This document shows positions 24,516-32,976 of a DNA stretch of 64,000 nucleotides, in pieces; positions within the stretch are counted from its first letter, which is position 1; each line of letters starts with the position of its first letter. The position numbers were made by a program, and so were the translations under genes. Where the stretch lies: assembly GCA_963704565.1 (NCBI GenBank), contig OY969917.1:124001-188000 (forward strand), given 5' to 3'. The notes under the pieces were generated by a model. The model was not told the DNA's origin, did no database searches, and saw nothing but the letters and a program-made list of their open reading frames with translations. The DNA is from Rhodoblastus sp963704565. GTDB taxonomy: Bacteria; Pseudomonadota; Alphaproteobacteria; Rhizobiales; Beijerinckiaceae.

Positions 24516-25499
24516 CTACCGCCGGCAGAGCGGCAAAGGCTGGGGCGGCGGGCGCGGGTGGTCGCGCTCGTAGCGCGCGAGGATGGGGCCGAGCACGGCT
24601 TGCGGCCAGTATTTCGGCGCGTGAATCTCGCGCAGGCAGAAGGCGTTCCAGTACACGCCCGCCTTTTCCGGCGCCCGGCCGGCCTGCGCCGCCCGCGCGA
24701 CGGCGTCGATGTCCCTGGACTCGGGATAGATATAGATCGTGGTCGGGTCGTCCTTCACGATCGGGATCACCAGCCCGGCGTCCTCGGGCGACCAGGAGGT
24801 GCAGCCGTTGCTGCGGCCGCCGGCATAAAAGACCAGATTGCCGAACGGCGCATAGCCGTCGCCGTCGGCATGGGGATCGCCCGGCGCCTTGCGCCGGCAC
24901 ATGCCTCTCAGCAATTCGGCGGCGTGGCCGCCGATCACCCGCTCGCGGGCGTTGGCGGCGTCGCCTTCGCCATCGAACTGCACGAAGGAGCGGTAGAGCG
25001 CGGCGTGATGGGCCGAGGCGACGGGGTAATAGCCCTTGAACGAGGTCTTGATCTCCCGGGTGATGTATGCGCCGCCGGTGGTGAGCTTGGAATCCTCGGC
25101 ATTGCCGAAATTTTTGACGCAGATGCGGCCGTTCTCGAAATCGGCGAGGCCCCTCAGATCGCGCCCGCCGCCGTGGCCGGCGGGCATGGCGCGGAAAACC
25201 TCCCGGCTTTCGCAGATCATGTAAAAACGCCGTCCGAGAGCGCCGTGGCCGAGATCGTTGGGGCGGGTGGCGTCCATCGCGAAATAGCAGGGATTGCGAA
25301 TTTCGCCGGCGCGCAATTTGTGGAAATAGAGCCTCCGCGCCCGGCGCAGCACGACGGGCGCGATCTGGCCCTCGCCGGCGCCGACATGGCTTTGCAGCCA
25401 GGACGGCAAATCGGCCGATTGCGCGAGAGCGGCTCCCGGCGCCGACAGCACGGCGGCGAGAAGGCCGAAGACACGGGAAAGGGCTTTGCTTGACCGCAC
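24516..25499 (-). CDS. Exported YkuD_2-like murein L,D-transpeptidase-type protein
   Basis: 327 residues from GTG 25499; GGAGAG 9 bases upstream supports this start, and the larger open frame back to 25814 has no signal. The signal peptide ends near GAALAQS. The motif GGRSNGCTSWSPEDA, with a conserved Gly-Cys, resembles the catalytic cysteine region of YkuD_2 proteins, and H-rich AHHAALYRS lies upstream. A peptidoglycan or cell-wall role is inferred. The protein ends in a Pro-rich tail (PRPPPQPLPLCRR). Confidence 0.6.
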   Translation of the reverse strand: MRSSKALSRVFGLLAAVLSAPGAALAQSADLPSWLQSHVGAGEGQIAPVVLRRARRLYFHKLRAGEIRNPCYFAMDATRPNDLGHGALGRRFYMICESREVFRAMPAGHGGGRDLRGLADFENGRICVKNFGNAEDSKLTTGGAYITREIKTSFKGYYPVASAHHAALYRSFVQFDGEGDAANARERVIGGHAAELLRGMCRRKAPGDPHADGDGYAPFGNLVFYAGGRSNGCTSWSPEDAGLVIPIVKDDPTTIYIYPESRDIDAVARAAQAGRAPEKAGVYWNAFCLREIHAPKYWPQAVLGPILARYERDHPRPPPQPLPLCRR

Positions 25500-25751
25500 C
25501 GGATCAACTCTCCTTATCGAAGGGGTCCGCCGATCATGCGGCGGCGTCGTAAAGAATCGATCACACAATTTTAAAATCGGCGCGATCATGACCCATCGCG
25601 CCCCGCTTCGCCACCCCGGATCGCGGACAGACGTAAACCAGGCGTTCAAAACACATTTGCATCTGCCGCGCGCAAGTCTAAGCTGTCCGGGATGAGCGGA
25701 AGCTTCACGGGCAAGATTCGCGGACGCCCGATTGTTTTGGATCGACCGAAT

Positions 25752-26072
25752 ATGACCGAACATAAAGACATCGCCAAAAAGCTCGAACATCGTCTTCAGG
25801 AACTGACGGGCCACGTCGCCGAAATCGACAGCGAATTGCGCTCTCAGCTTGCCGCCGATTGGGAAGAGCAGGCGACCCAGCTCGAAGGCCAGGACGCGCT
25901 GGAAGGGCTGGAAAAGTCCAAGCTTTTGGAAATCAAGCAGATTCGCGCGGCCTTGCAGCGCATCGCCAAAGGCGAATATGGCATCTGCGCGCGCTGCGGC
26001 GAGCCGATCGATCCCAAGAGATTGAAGGCGCTGCCCACGGCGCCGACCTGCATCGCCTGCGCCAGCACCTAG
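25752..26072 (+). CDS. DksA/TraR-family zinc-finger protein
   Basis: 106 residues from ATG 25752 (ATG 25692 would add 20). An N-terminal coiled helical part (KKLEHRLQELTGHVAEIDSELRS) leads to the C4 zinc finger ICARCGEPIDPKRLKALPTAPTCIAC, cysteines paired as CxxC and CxxC. Such short DksA relatives bind RNA polymerase through the secondary channel. The stop TAG at 26070-26072 lies within the CTAG at which the downstream transposon is inserted. Confidence 0.82.
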   Translation: MTEHKDIAKKLEHRLQELTGHVAEIDSELRSQLAADWEEQATQLEGQDALEGLEKSKLLEIKQIRAALQRIAKGEYGICARCGEPIDPKRLKALPTAPTCIACAST

Positions 26073-26238
26073 CAGGCTGTTGAAGAAGTATCCCGTTTGG
26101 CTTTGAGGATGGCTTCGTCGCCGTTGTGATAAGCAAATTCGATCTCGATGGAGCCATCGTCGAGCAATTCGGCGGAGCCATCACCCGAGACTTCATCCAT
26201 TTCGTCGAATCCGGCCCATGTGAATCCGATCGACGACC

Positions 26239-27507
26239 ACGGCTGTCCGGTTGAGTTTTGGTGGACAGGCTGCACGGCATTGATTCTACTCTGTTCAGAG
26301 GGTTTGGCGACTCATCTGGACACGAGAAGGAAAAACGCCGTGCAGCATCAAACTAGCGTGTTTCACGCTCTGACCAAGCTGATTCCATGGGGCGCCTTCG
26401 ATGGGCTTGTGGAAAAGCACAGTGCCGACGCCCGCATTCGCAAGCTGACGACTAAAAACCAGCTTCTGGCCATGCTTTACGGGCAGCTGGCGGGAGCGGA
26501 GAGCTTGCGCGATATTGTCGGCGCGTTCGACAGCCATGGGTCGAAACTTTATCATCTGGGCGCTGCCAAACTGTCGCGTTCTACCCTGTCCGACGCCAAT
26601 TCGCTGCGCAGCGCCGATGTGTTCACCTCGCTCTTCACCAGGCTTGTCGGGCAGATCCTGCCGGGCTTTCGCAAGAAATTGCGCGAGCCCTTGCTGCTGA
26701 TCGATTCCACCAGCTTTCGCCTGAGCGCCCTGTCCGCCGATTGGGCGCGCTTCTCGGCCAACGCCTGCGGCGCCAAACTGCATGTTGTCTATGATCCCGA
26801 CGCGGACTGCCCGATCTACGCCTCGCTGAGCAGCCCGAAAATCAACGACATTGTCGCCGCCAAGGAGATGCCCATCGACCCCATGGCGACCTATGTATTC
26901 GACCTGGGCTATTACGATTACGGCTGGTGGGCCGATCTTGATGCCGCCGGTTGTCGGATCGTGACGAGGCTGAAAACCAACACCCGGCTTTCCAATGTCG
27001 TCGAAAGCGCGGTTCCCCCCGGGGGCGATATCCTGAGTGATCGGATCGGCCTCTTGCCGCAGCGGCTCGCGGCGAGCCGGAAAAATCCATTTTCCGACCC
27101 GGTGCGCGAGGTTTGCGTACGCATCGAAACCGGCAAGATTTTGCGCATTCTTTCCAATGATATTGACGCGCCCGCCGCCGAGATCGCGGCGCTCTACAAA
27201 CGTCGCTGGCAGATCGAATTGTTCTTTCGCTGGATTAAACAAACATTGAAAATCAATCACTTCCTCGGCCGAAACGAGAATGCCGTCCGCATCCAGATCG
27301 CCGTGGCGCTGATCGCCTTCGTGCTGCTGCGCCTCGCCCATGCCGCTCAAAACGAAGTCGAAAGCCTCCTCAGCTTTACGCGCCTCGTCCGAGCCAACCT
27401 TATGCACCGAAGGCCAATCGACCGACTGCTCGGACCGCCCCCGACAACAAGCCAATGCCCTAACCAATTCACAATCGAGTTCAGCCCATGCTGAACCGGA
27501 CAGCCGT
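26239..27507 (+). mobile_element. IS4-family insertion sequence nested in the outer element
   Basis: 1269 bp bounded by 17-bp inverted repeats (ACGGCTGTCCGGTTGAG on the left, one mismatch on the right) and an 11-bp direct repeat GATCGACGACC at 26228-26238 and 27508-27518. A 10-13-bp duplication is usual for IS4 elements. It carries a single intact transposase gene and looks recently inserted, since the duplication is perfect. Confidence 0.9.
26340..27494 (+). CDS. IS4-family transposase
   Basis: 384 residues from GTG 26340 (MQHQTSVFHALTKLIPWGAF), with AGAAGGA upstream; the in-frame extension to 26148 reads through the inverted repeat and is not used. A DUF4372-like N-terminus precedes the DDE catalytic core: D in LLLIDSTSFRL, D in YVFDLGYYDYGW, and the IS4 signature Y-x2-R-x3-E-x6-K in YKRRWQIELFFRWIKQ. 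It appears complete, so the element may still be mobile. Confidence 0.92.
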   Translation: MQHQTSVFHALTKLIPWGAFDGLVEKHSADARIRKLTTKNQLLAMLYGQLAGAESLRDIVGAFDSHGSKLYHLGAAKLSRSTLSDANSLRSADVFTSLFTRLVGQILPGFRKKLREPLLLIDSTSFRLSALSADWARFSANACGAKLHVVYDPDADCPIYASLSSPKINDIVAAKEMPIDPMATYVFDLGYYDYGWWADLDAAGCRIVTRLKTNTRLSNVVESAVPPGGDILSDRIGLLPQRLAASRKNPFSDPVREVCVRIETGKILRILSNDIDAPAAEIAALYKRRWQIELFFRWIKQTLKINHFLGRNENAVRIQIAVALIAFVLLRLAHAAQNEVESLLSFTRLVRANLMHRRPIDRLLGPPPTTSQCPNQFTIEFSPC

Positions 27508-27689
27508 GATCGACGACCGGCTGTATTCGATGTCGAGACCGGCCCGCAGTGCTCCGAAGGCGATTTCGCCTTGGCCGTGGCCGGTGATGGTGATCGTCGC
27601 CGGCCCGCAGAGATCGAGATAGTCGCGATCCCAAATATCGGCCTCGACGATCCGCCAGTTGCCGACGAGCTGGCAGTTTGCCGGCGCGC

Positions 27690-28781
27690 TCATGTCGGCG
27701 CCGCCATGAGCTTGGGCAACCGCGTCAGATTATAGGCGGCGGCCGCGAAGACAAAGGCCCATCCGACGCGATCACGCCCACGGAATCTGGTCTTCTCCTG
27801 TCCGGCGATGGTCTTGATCCAGCCGAAGGCCTCTTCGATCCGCTTGCGGAGGCGCTGACTGACGGCGTAGCCGGCATGCCGCGTCGTGCGGCCGTCAATC
27901 GCCGACGAACGTCCGCTCGTATTCTGCGCCACATGCGGCGTCGCGTGCATCGACCGCAGTTCGTTGACGAAGTCTCGAGTGTCGTAAGCCTTGTCGGCGC
28001 CCAGTGTGACCGCATTCGGTCGATCGGCCCATGGCTCGATCATGTGAAGCGCCGCAATTTCCGCGTGGCCATCCGCCTGTGTCAGGCAGGCGTCGACGAC
28101 GAGGCCATTCCGGTTCTCCATCAGGGCGTGGCCCATGAAGCAGAGTTTGGCCTCCTTGCCTTTCCCTTTGCGATAAAGCTTGGCCTCGGGATCGGTGGTC
28201 GAGGCGTGCGTTTCGTTCGACCGCTTGGCGCCGTGAAAATCCGCTTCCTGGTTGCGCCCGCCGCTTTCAGTCGGCGGCTCATCCGATCCGTCCTTGGGGC
28301 GAAAGCTCTTCATCGACGCCCAGGCTTCGATCAGCGTGCCGTCGACCGAGAAGTGGTCCGTGCTCAAAAGTCGCTTCACGCGCGGCTGCTCCAGCACCGC
28401 CTTCATGAATTTCGCGGCGATCGCCCCTTCAAGAAGGCGATCCCGATTTTTGGAGAAAACTGAATGGTCCCATACCGCGTCATCGACACCCATGCCGACA
28501 AACCAGCGGAACAGAAGGTCGAACTCCAACCGCTCCATCAACTGGCGTTCCGAGCGGATCGTATAAAACGCTTGCAGCAACATCGCCCGCAAGAGTTTCT
28601 CCGGCGCGATCGACGGACGCCCCATCGGCGAATACAGCTCAGAAAACTCGCCGGCTAGCGTCGACAACGCCTCGTTCACGATCAAACGGATCACCCGCAG
28701 CGGATGATTCTGCCGAACACGGGCTTCCAAATCGACGTAGCTGAATAGCGCCCCAGTCCGCTCGTCTTCGCCCCGCATCAT
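27690..28781 (-). CDS. IS5/IS1182-type transposase of the outer element
   Basis: 363 residues. It begins MMRGEDERTGALFSYVDLEA, the DUF772-type N-terminal region is at GRPSIAPEKLLRAMLLQAFYTIRSERQLME, and the DDE core shows D in DHFSVDGTLIEAW, D in TLGADKAYDTRDF and E in RKRIEEAFGWIK. It is intact and ends 4 bases into the passenger ORF (ATGA overlap). The family assignment between IS5 and IS1182 groups is by overall resemblance only. Confidence 0.9.
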   Translation of the reverse strand: MMRGEDERTGALFSYVDLEARVRQNHPLRVIRLIVNEALSTLAGEFSELYSPMGRPSIAPEKLLRAMLLQAFYTIRSERQLMERLEFDLLFRWFVGMGVDDAVWDHSVFSKNRDRLLEGAIAAKFMKAVLEQPRVKRLLSTDHFSVDGTLIEAWASMKSFRPKDGSDEPPTESGGRNQEADFHGAKRSNETHASTTDPEAKLYRKGKGKEAKLCFMGHALMENRNGLVVDACLTQADGHAEIAALHMIEPWADRPNAVTLGADKAYDTRDFVNELRSMHATPHVAQNTSGRSSAIDGRTTRHAGYAVSQRLRKRIEEAFGWIKTIAGQEKTRFRGRDRVGWAFVFAAAAYNLTRLPKLMAAPT

Positions 28782-28851
28782 TCAGCCCCCGCACGTAGGG
28801 AGACTGAATCACACCTCGATTCCCGTGGCCAGATACTTTTTCAACAGCCTG

Positions 28852-29655
28852 CTAGATCGAATTCTTGGCCGGCGGCGGGGCCGGCGGCGGAAGGACGGGG
28901 GTGGCATGGTGCGGCGCGCCTTCCGGCTTCAAGCCGCCGCCCACATCGAAGCTTTCGAGTTCGGTGGTCATGGATTGGCTCAGGGAATCGTTCGAGGAAT
29001 AATTCTCCTCGATCGACTTCACCCAGCGCTTCACGTTCGGGACATACCAGAAACATTTGTAATAACGGCCGCTGACGCGAACGCCTTTGATGATCCGGCT
29101 TTCGCTGCTCCGGGTCGCCACACTGCCCCATCGGGCGACGGCGGCGTTGTTGACGACGCGCGGCGACAGTTCCGCCATCCAGCGCCCAAGCGATTCGATT
29201 TTCAGGGCATGGAATTTTCCGGCCGGGACGGTGACGTCCTCCCAGCCGACGACCTTGTAGGGCAGGACATCGGTCTCGCTCAGCTTCTGCGGGTTCGGGT
29301 TCTGCTCGGTAAATTCGACCCGCCAGCTCTTGCCGACTTCGAGCGGGAAGGCGAGGGGCCGATTGACCGTGGTTTCCAGACCATTGACGCCGCGGCGCTT
29401 GCTCCAGTCCGATCCGAACAGCGACGACGCCACGCGATCGGGCGCGGCGTTGGATTTCTCGCTCACCACCACGCCGTCCGATCCGACGCGCGTGACGGAA
29501 ATTGTGACATGCGAGTCCTTGATCGCGCCGCAATTCTGAACCCTGACGTGGTAGGACCAGGAATCGTTCGGGCTCAAACTCGGTTGAGAGATCAATTCGG
29601 CGCGCGCGGCGGCGGTCAAGGAGGAAAGAAAAACAACCAAAAAAATCTTCCGCAT
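28852..29655 (-). CDS. Hypothetical exported protein
   Basis: 267 residues from ATG 29655; the signal peptide MRKIFLVVFLSSLTAAARAE fixes the start. The mature part is beta-rich (FPLEVGKSWRVEF, VPAGKFHALKIES, RYYKCFWYVPNVKRWVK), a pattern seen in periplasmic proteins that measure or bind a ligand, and the tail is Pro-rich (PVLPPPAPPPAKNSI). No family named with confidence. Its stop codon TAG lies in the right-hand CTAG copy (28852-28854), mirroring the DksA-like gene on the other side of the transposon. Confidence 0.65.
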   Translation of the reverse strand: MRKIFLVVFLSSLTAAARAELISQPSLSPNDSWSYHVRVQNCGAIKDSHVTISVTRVGSDGVVVSEKSNAAPDRVASSLFGSDWSKRRGVNGLETTVNRPLAFPLEVGKSWRVEFTEQNPNPQKLSETDVLPYKVVGWEDVTVPAGKFHALKIESLGRWMAELSPRVVNNAAVARWGSVATRSSESRIIKGVRVSGRYYKCFWYVPNVKRWVKSIEENYSSNDSLSQSMTTELESFDVGGGLKPEGAPHHATPVLPPPAPPPAKNSI

Positions 29656-29722
29656 CGTCCAATTCCAGATTTGCGATAGGGCTTTATCGATAAGCGCAAT
29701 GCTCACGACGCCCGCGCCAATG

Positions 29723-30448
29723 TCAAGGCGCGGGAACCGTCGGCCCGAAAATCTCCTCGAAGGTCCGGCGCAGCGCCACATCCGCATCCTCCATGCTCAC
29801 CGGCAGGCCGAGATCGATCAGGCTGGTGACGCCAAGATGTTTGTCTGTGATCCCGCAGGGCGCGATGCCGGAGAAATGGGAAAGATCGGGCTCGACATTG
29901 AGCGCGACGCCGTGGAACGACACCCAGCGCCGCATCCGCACGCCGATCGCCGCGATCTTGTCTTCGGCCGGCTCGCCTTGCGCGCCGCGCGGCTTTTCCG
30001 GCCGCCGGACCCAGACGCCGACGCGGCCGTCGCGAATCTCGCCCTTCACGTTGAACAGCGCCAAAGTGGCGACGATCCATTTTTCCAGCGCGCAGACATA
30101 GGCGCGCACATCGCGCGTGCGGCGGTTGAGGTCGAGCAGCACATAGGTCACGCGCTGGCCGGGGCCGTGATAGGTGAACTGGCCGCCGCGTCCGGTCGCA
30201 TGGACGGGGAAGCGCGCATCGAGCAGATCTTGCGGCCGCGCCGAGGTTCCCGCAGTGTAAAGCGGCGGATGCTCGACCAGCCAGACCAGCTCCGCCGCCT
30301 TGCCTGCAGCGATTCCGTTGGCGCGGGCCTCCATTTCGGCGACCGCGAAAGCATAATCGGTCAGGCCCTGCGAAACGCGCCATTCCACCGGCGGCGCGCC
30401 GGGCGCGGGGAGGAAAGAGGCGGGCTTTGGTGCGCAGGCGTCGGTCAT
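29723..30448 (-). CDS. lipB: Octanoyltransferase (lipoate biosynthesis)
   Basis: 241 residues. The LipB signatures are present: GRGGQFTYHGPGQRVTYVLLDL, the catalytic Lys in EDKIAAIGVRMRRW and catalytic Cys in FSGIAPCGITDK, plus the conserved SFHGVALNV. It transfers octanoyl groups from octanoyl-ACP to lipoyl domains. A Pro/Ala-rich N-terminal tail of about 20 residues precedes the core. The gene lies 68 bases upstream of the hypothetical exported protein. Confidence 0.95.
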   Translation of the reverse strand: MTDACAPKPASFLPAPGAPPVEWRVSQGLTDYAFAVAEMEARANGIAAGKAAELVWLVEHPPLYTAGTSARPQDLLDARFPVHATGRGGQFTYHGPGQRVTYVLLDLNRRTRDVRAYVCALEKWIVATLALFNVKGEIRDGRVGVWVRRPEKPRGAQGEPAEDKIAAIGVRMRRWVSFHGVALNVEPDLSHFSGIAPCGITDKHLGVTSLIDLGLPVSMEDADVALRRTFEEIFGPTVPAP

Positions 30449-30554
30449 GTCGCGGTCTCGCGTCGGAGCGTGTGGCGCGGTCCTGCGAAGCGATTAGCTT
30501 GCGCAAATCGCCCGATCAACTCAAATTAGCGGGCGAGAATTTTTTGCGGGGGAA

Positions 30555-31655
30555 ATGGCCATGAAGACATTCCCGTTTTTCATTGTCGCGCTCTCGTTTC
30601 TTGTCGCGGGAAGCTTGGCGGCGCGCGCCGAGGGCGCGGCCAGAACTTATGAAGGGACAGTCGGCAATTCCGGCGTCGTCCTGGCGCTCAACGGCGACGG
30701 CGCCGACGTGGACGGGCAATATTTCTATCGCGTCGCCCGTTTCGACATCGACCTTGCCGGCGAGTGGAAGAACGGGACGCTGACGCTCGAATCGCGCAAT
30801 ACCGGCGATCGAATGACCTTGCATGCCGAAGGCTCCGGACTCGCCGGCGGCCTCACTACGGGCAAGGGCCGTCAATTTTCCGTCGCGCTGCATCCGGCCG
30901 TGCTCCCCGCCGACGCGCCAGGCGATTTCCCTGACGGGCTCAGCCTTTATCAGCGCCTGCAACTCCTGGGTCTGCGGCTTGTCCCGGACCGGGAGGAGAC
31001 GATGAACGGCAAGAAAATCCGATGGTTCAGGGAAAGCGTGACCGGCACGAAATTGTTCCGGCTGGAGGACGGGTATCCGAAACTGACGCTCGACGCCGTC
31101 AATCTGGCGCTCACCCGCGATCATTGGAACGCGCTTTCGGCGTGGTTCGCCTGTCCGGGGGCCGACGGCGGCGCCGGGATCGAAGGCGCCGAGGCGGGGC
31201 GTCTATGGCTCGGCCCGGACTATATCCCCTATGTCTGGCATGCGAATTACGACTGCGCCGGCGCCGCCCATCCGGATTTTTCCGACGAGGGCCACAGCTA
31301 CGATGCGCGAACCGGGCGCGAACTGGCGCTGGACGAGGTGATTCCCTTCGGCAAGGGGCCGGTTCCCGCGAAGGACAGCGACGCCTGGCTCGATTACCGC
31401 AGCAAGATTTTTGCACCGGAAATCGTCGCCTTGATGAAAGGTTATTATCCGAAAGAGATGAAGCCGCCCGGCGGGTCGGACGAAAGCTGCGATTATTCCG
31501 ACCCCAATGTCTGGAGCTTTCCAGCCTGGTCGCTCAACAAAAAGGGACTGTGGCTGGGCGCAAGTTTCCCACGTTACGCGCGCGTCTGCGACAACGCCGA
31601 CTGGTCCGTCCTGCCCTGGTCGGCATTGGCGGAGATCAAGGAGCAAAAACATTGA
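30555..31655 (+). CDS. Exported protein with DUF3298-like C-terminal domain
   Basis: 366 residues with a signal peptide ending at about LAARA (residues 1-25). The N-terminal domain is beta-rich; the C-terminal half has DAVNLALTRDHWNALSAWFACPG and ELALDEVIPFGKG, the layout of DUF3298/RsiV-type periplasmic domains that bind lysozyme or peptidoglycan fragments in other proteins. Four to five cysteines suggest disulfides. GGGGGAAATGG lies before the start, with ATG 30561 as an alternative. Function unproven. Confidence 0.6.
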   Translation: MAMKTFPFFIVALSFLVAGSLAARAEGAARTYEGTVGNSGVVLALNGDGADVDGQYFYRVARFDIDLAGEWKNGTLTLESRNTGDRMTLHAEGSGLAGGLTTGKGRQFSVALHPAVLPADAPGDFPDGLSLYQRLQLLGLRLVPDREETMNGKKIRWFRESVTGTKLFRLEDGYPKLTLDAVNLALTRDHWNALSAWFACPGADGGAGIEGAEAGRLWLGPDYIPYVWHANYDCAGAAHPDFSDEGHSYDARTGRELALDEVIPFGKGPVPAKDSDAWLDYRSKIFAPEIVALMKGYYPKEMKPPGGSDESCDYSDPNVWSFPAWSLNKKGLWLGASFPRYARVCDNADWSVLPWSALAEIKEQKH

Positions 31656-31762
31656 CGCCGCAGGCGCGTCGAGAAAAATCCGGCGAGCGGCTTGCAAGGC
31701 GGGGAGCGATTTGTTAGACGACGCGCCTACCGATTGATCGGGCCAAGAAACCCGGAAATCGC

Positions 31763-31849
31763 GCGGCCATGGCGGAATTGGTAGACGCGCTAGCTTGAGG
31801 TGCTAGTCCTTTAACCGGGGTGGAGGTTCGAGTCCTCTTGGCCGCACCA
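31763..31849 (+). tRNA. tRNA-Leu (anticodon GAG)
   Basis: 87 nt including an encoded CCA. Acceptor stem GCGGCCA / TGGCCGC with discriminator A; D-arm with GGTAGAC, anticodon stem CTAGC / GCTAG around the loop TTGAGGT, a long class II variable arm, and a T-arm with GGTTCGAGTCC. Loop positions 34-36 read GAG, decoding CUC/CUU. No integrase follows the 3' end. Confidence 0.95.
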
Positions 31850-31876
31850 AGCTTACAGGCTTGGTTTTCGCTTTTC

Positions 31877-32767
31877 TCACATCTTGCCCGCAGGGTCGCG
31901 CTGCTCCTGAAGCGGAACGTCGATTTTCTGCGCGGCCCCCTTTGGGCCGTGGATTCCCATTTTCCGCAGGGTCTCTTCCGTTTCCGACTTCCAGCCGGCG
32001 GGCGCCGGTTTGAGCGCGGGGAGAGCGGCGCCGGGCGCGAGCGCCACGATATGGAAGCCTTCCGCCTTCAGCGCGGCGAGAAAGGCGGGCAGCATGTCCG
32101 CCGTCTCCTTCTTGGTGTCGTGGAGTAGGACAATTCCGCCATGGGCGCGGCGCAGCCGGCCCATCAGCAGATCAAGCTCCTCCCGCGGGGTCATGACATT
32201 CCAGTCCGAAGCCCAGAGATCGGCGCCGAACACCGGCATGCCCTTCTTGTCGAGCGCGGCCAGCAGCGCGGGCAAATCGGCGAAGCCGGGAAAGCGGAAA
32301 AACTTGGAAGCCTTGCCGCCCGTCGCCTTTTTCACCGCCGCGACGCCGGCGTCGATATTGGCGACGGCCTTGTCGAGCGGCAGGCTGGGCAGGATCGGAT
32401 GATTGTAGGAATGGCTGCCGACCGTGTCGCCGTCGGCGATCTCGCGGCGCGCCAGCGCCGGCATGGCGGCGGCGTTGCGGCCGATCAGGAAGAAGGTCGC
32501 CTTGGCGCATTGCGTCTCCAGCGCGGCGAGCACGCGGGCCGTGGTCGGGGCGGGGCCGTCGTCGAAGGTCAGGACGACCTCATGATCCTTCAGGTCGAGC
32601 GTTTGCGGATAGGTCTTCAGGCCGACATGAACGGGGCCGCCGACACGAATCGTCCGCGAAACCCGGAGCGCCTGGGGACCGCAAGCATCGGCCGGCGTCT
32701 CGGCCCGCGCGCCGCCGCAAAGCAGGACCGTAACAATTGCCGCGATAAACGGAATTTTTACCCACAT
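31877..32767 (-). CDS. Exported polysaccharide deacetylase (NodB domain)
   Basis: 296 residues with a signal peptide ending near GARA. NodB motifs are intact: MT1 TFDDGP with Asp69 and Asp70, MT2 HSYNHP with metal ligands His119 and His123, MT3 RFPGFADL (Arg and Pro conserved), MT4 DWNV and MT5 IVLLHD. CE4 family; removal of N-acetyl groups from peptidoglycan or exopolysaccharide is the likely reaction. The C-terminal 60 residues beyond the catalytic domain have no family match known to me. It is on the opposite strand to the tRNA just upstream of it in coordinates. Confidence 0.88.
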   Translation of the reverse strand: MWVKIPFIAAIVTVLLCGGARAETPADACGPQALRVSRTIRVGGPVHVGLKTYPQTLDLKDHEVVLTFDDGPAPTTARVLAALETQCAKATFFLIGRNAAAMPALARREIADGDTVGSHSYNHPILPSLPLDKAVANIDAGVAAVKKATGGKASKFFRFPGFADLPALLAALDKKGMPVFGADLWASDWNVMTPREELDLLMGRLRRAHGGIVLLHDTKKETADMLPAFLAALKAEGFHIVALAPGAALPALKPAPAGWKSETEETLRKMGIHGPKGAAQKIDVPLQEQRDPAGKM

Positions 32768-32976
32768 TGCAAAACGCCTCTTGCCGCATACCGGATGGCG
32801 CCGCCTTTTCCGGCCACGCCGACGCTCGCGCCGCGTGGTGGAATCGCCTTGAACTGCAAGGCGACCAGCGCCGCCGCCCGCTCTTGCAAAAAACCAAAAA
32901 TCCGGTTCAATTTGGGCGGCGAGCCGCCATGATGTAGATTAAGGACTTATTACCCCGAGCGAGGTAATTTGCACGC

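Larger units (their letters stand above)
26069..27693 (-). pseudogene. Small passenger ORF of the outer IS, split by the IS4 insertion
   Basis: The N-terminal half (ATG 27693 to about 27508) reads MSAPANCQLVGNWRIVEADIW and on to LDIEYSRSS; the C-terminal half (26238 to 26069) resumes SSIGFTWAGFDEMDEVSG and ends TSSTAC. Joined across the 11-bp duplication they give a single protein of about 115 residues. It looks like a widespread small acidic family of unknown function (VGxWRIxExDxWD, GPAxI, ending GDE/D). The ATG overlaps the transposase TGA (ATGA), so it was coupled to it. The stop TAG comes from the CTAG target. Confidence 0.8.
26073..28851. mobile_element. IS5/IS1182-type element inserted at CTAG, itself interrupted by an IS4 element
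   Basis: Terminal inverted repeats of 18 bp: CAGGCTGTTGAAGAAGTA at 26073-26090 and its reverse complement (one mismatch) at 28834-28851. CTAG flanks both sides (26069-26072 and 28852-28855); as CTAG is palindromic, target duplication and extended repeat cannot be told apart. Contents on the minus strand: a transposase (27690-28781) and a short coupled ORF, the latter split by the IS4 element at 26239-27507. Without the IS4 insert the element is about 1.5 kb. Confidence 0.85.

Noticed and set aside
31763..31849. A phage attachment site in the tRNA-Leu gene
   Set aside because: No integrase follows and no repeat of the tRNA 3' end was noticed downstream.
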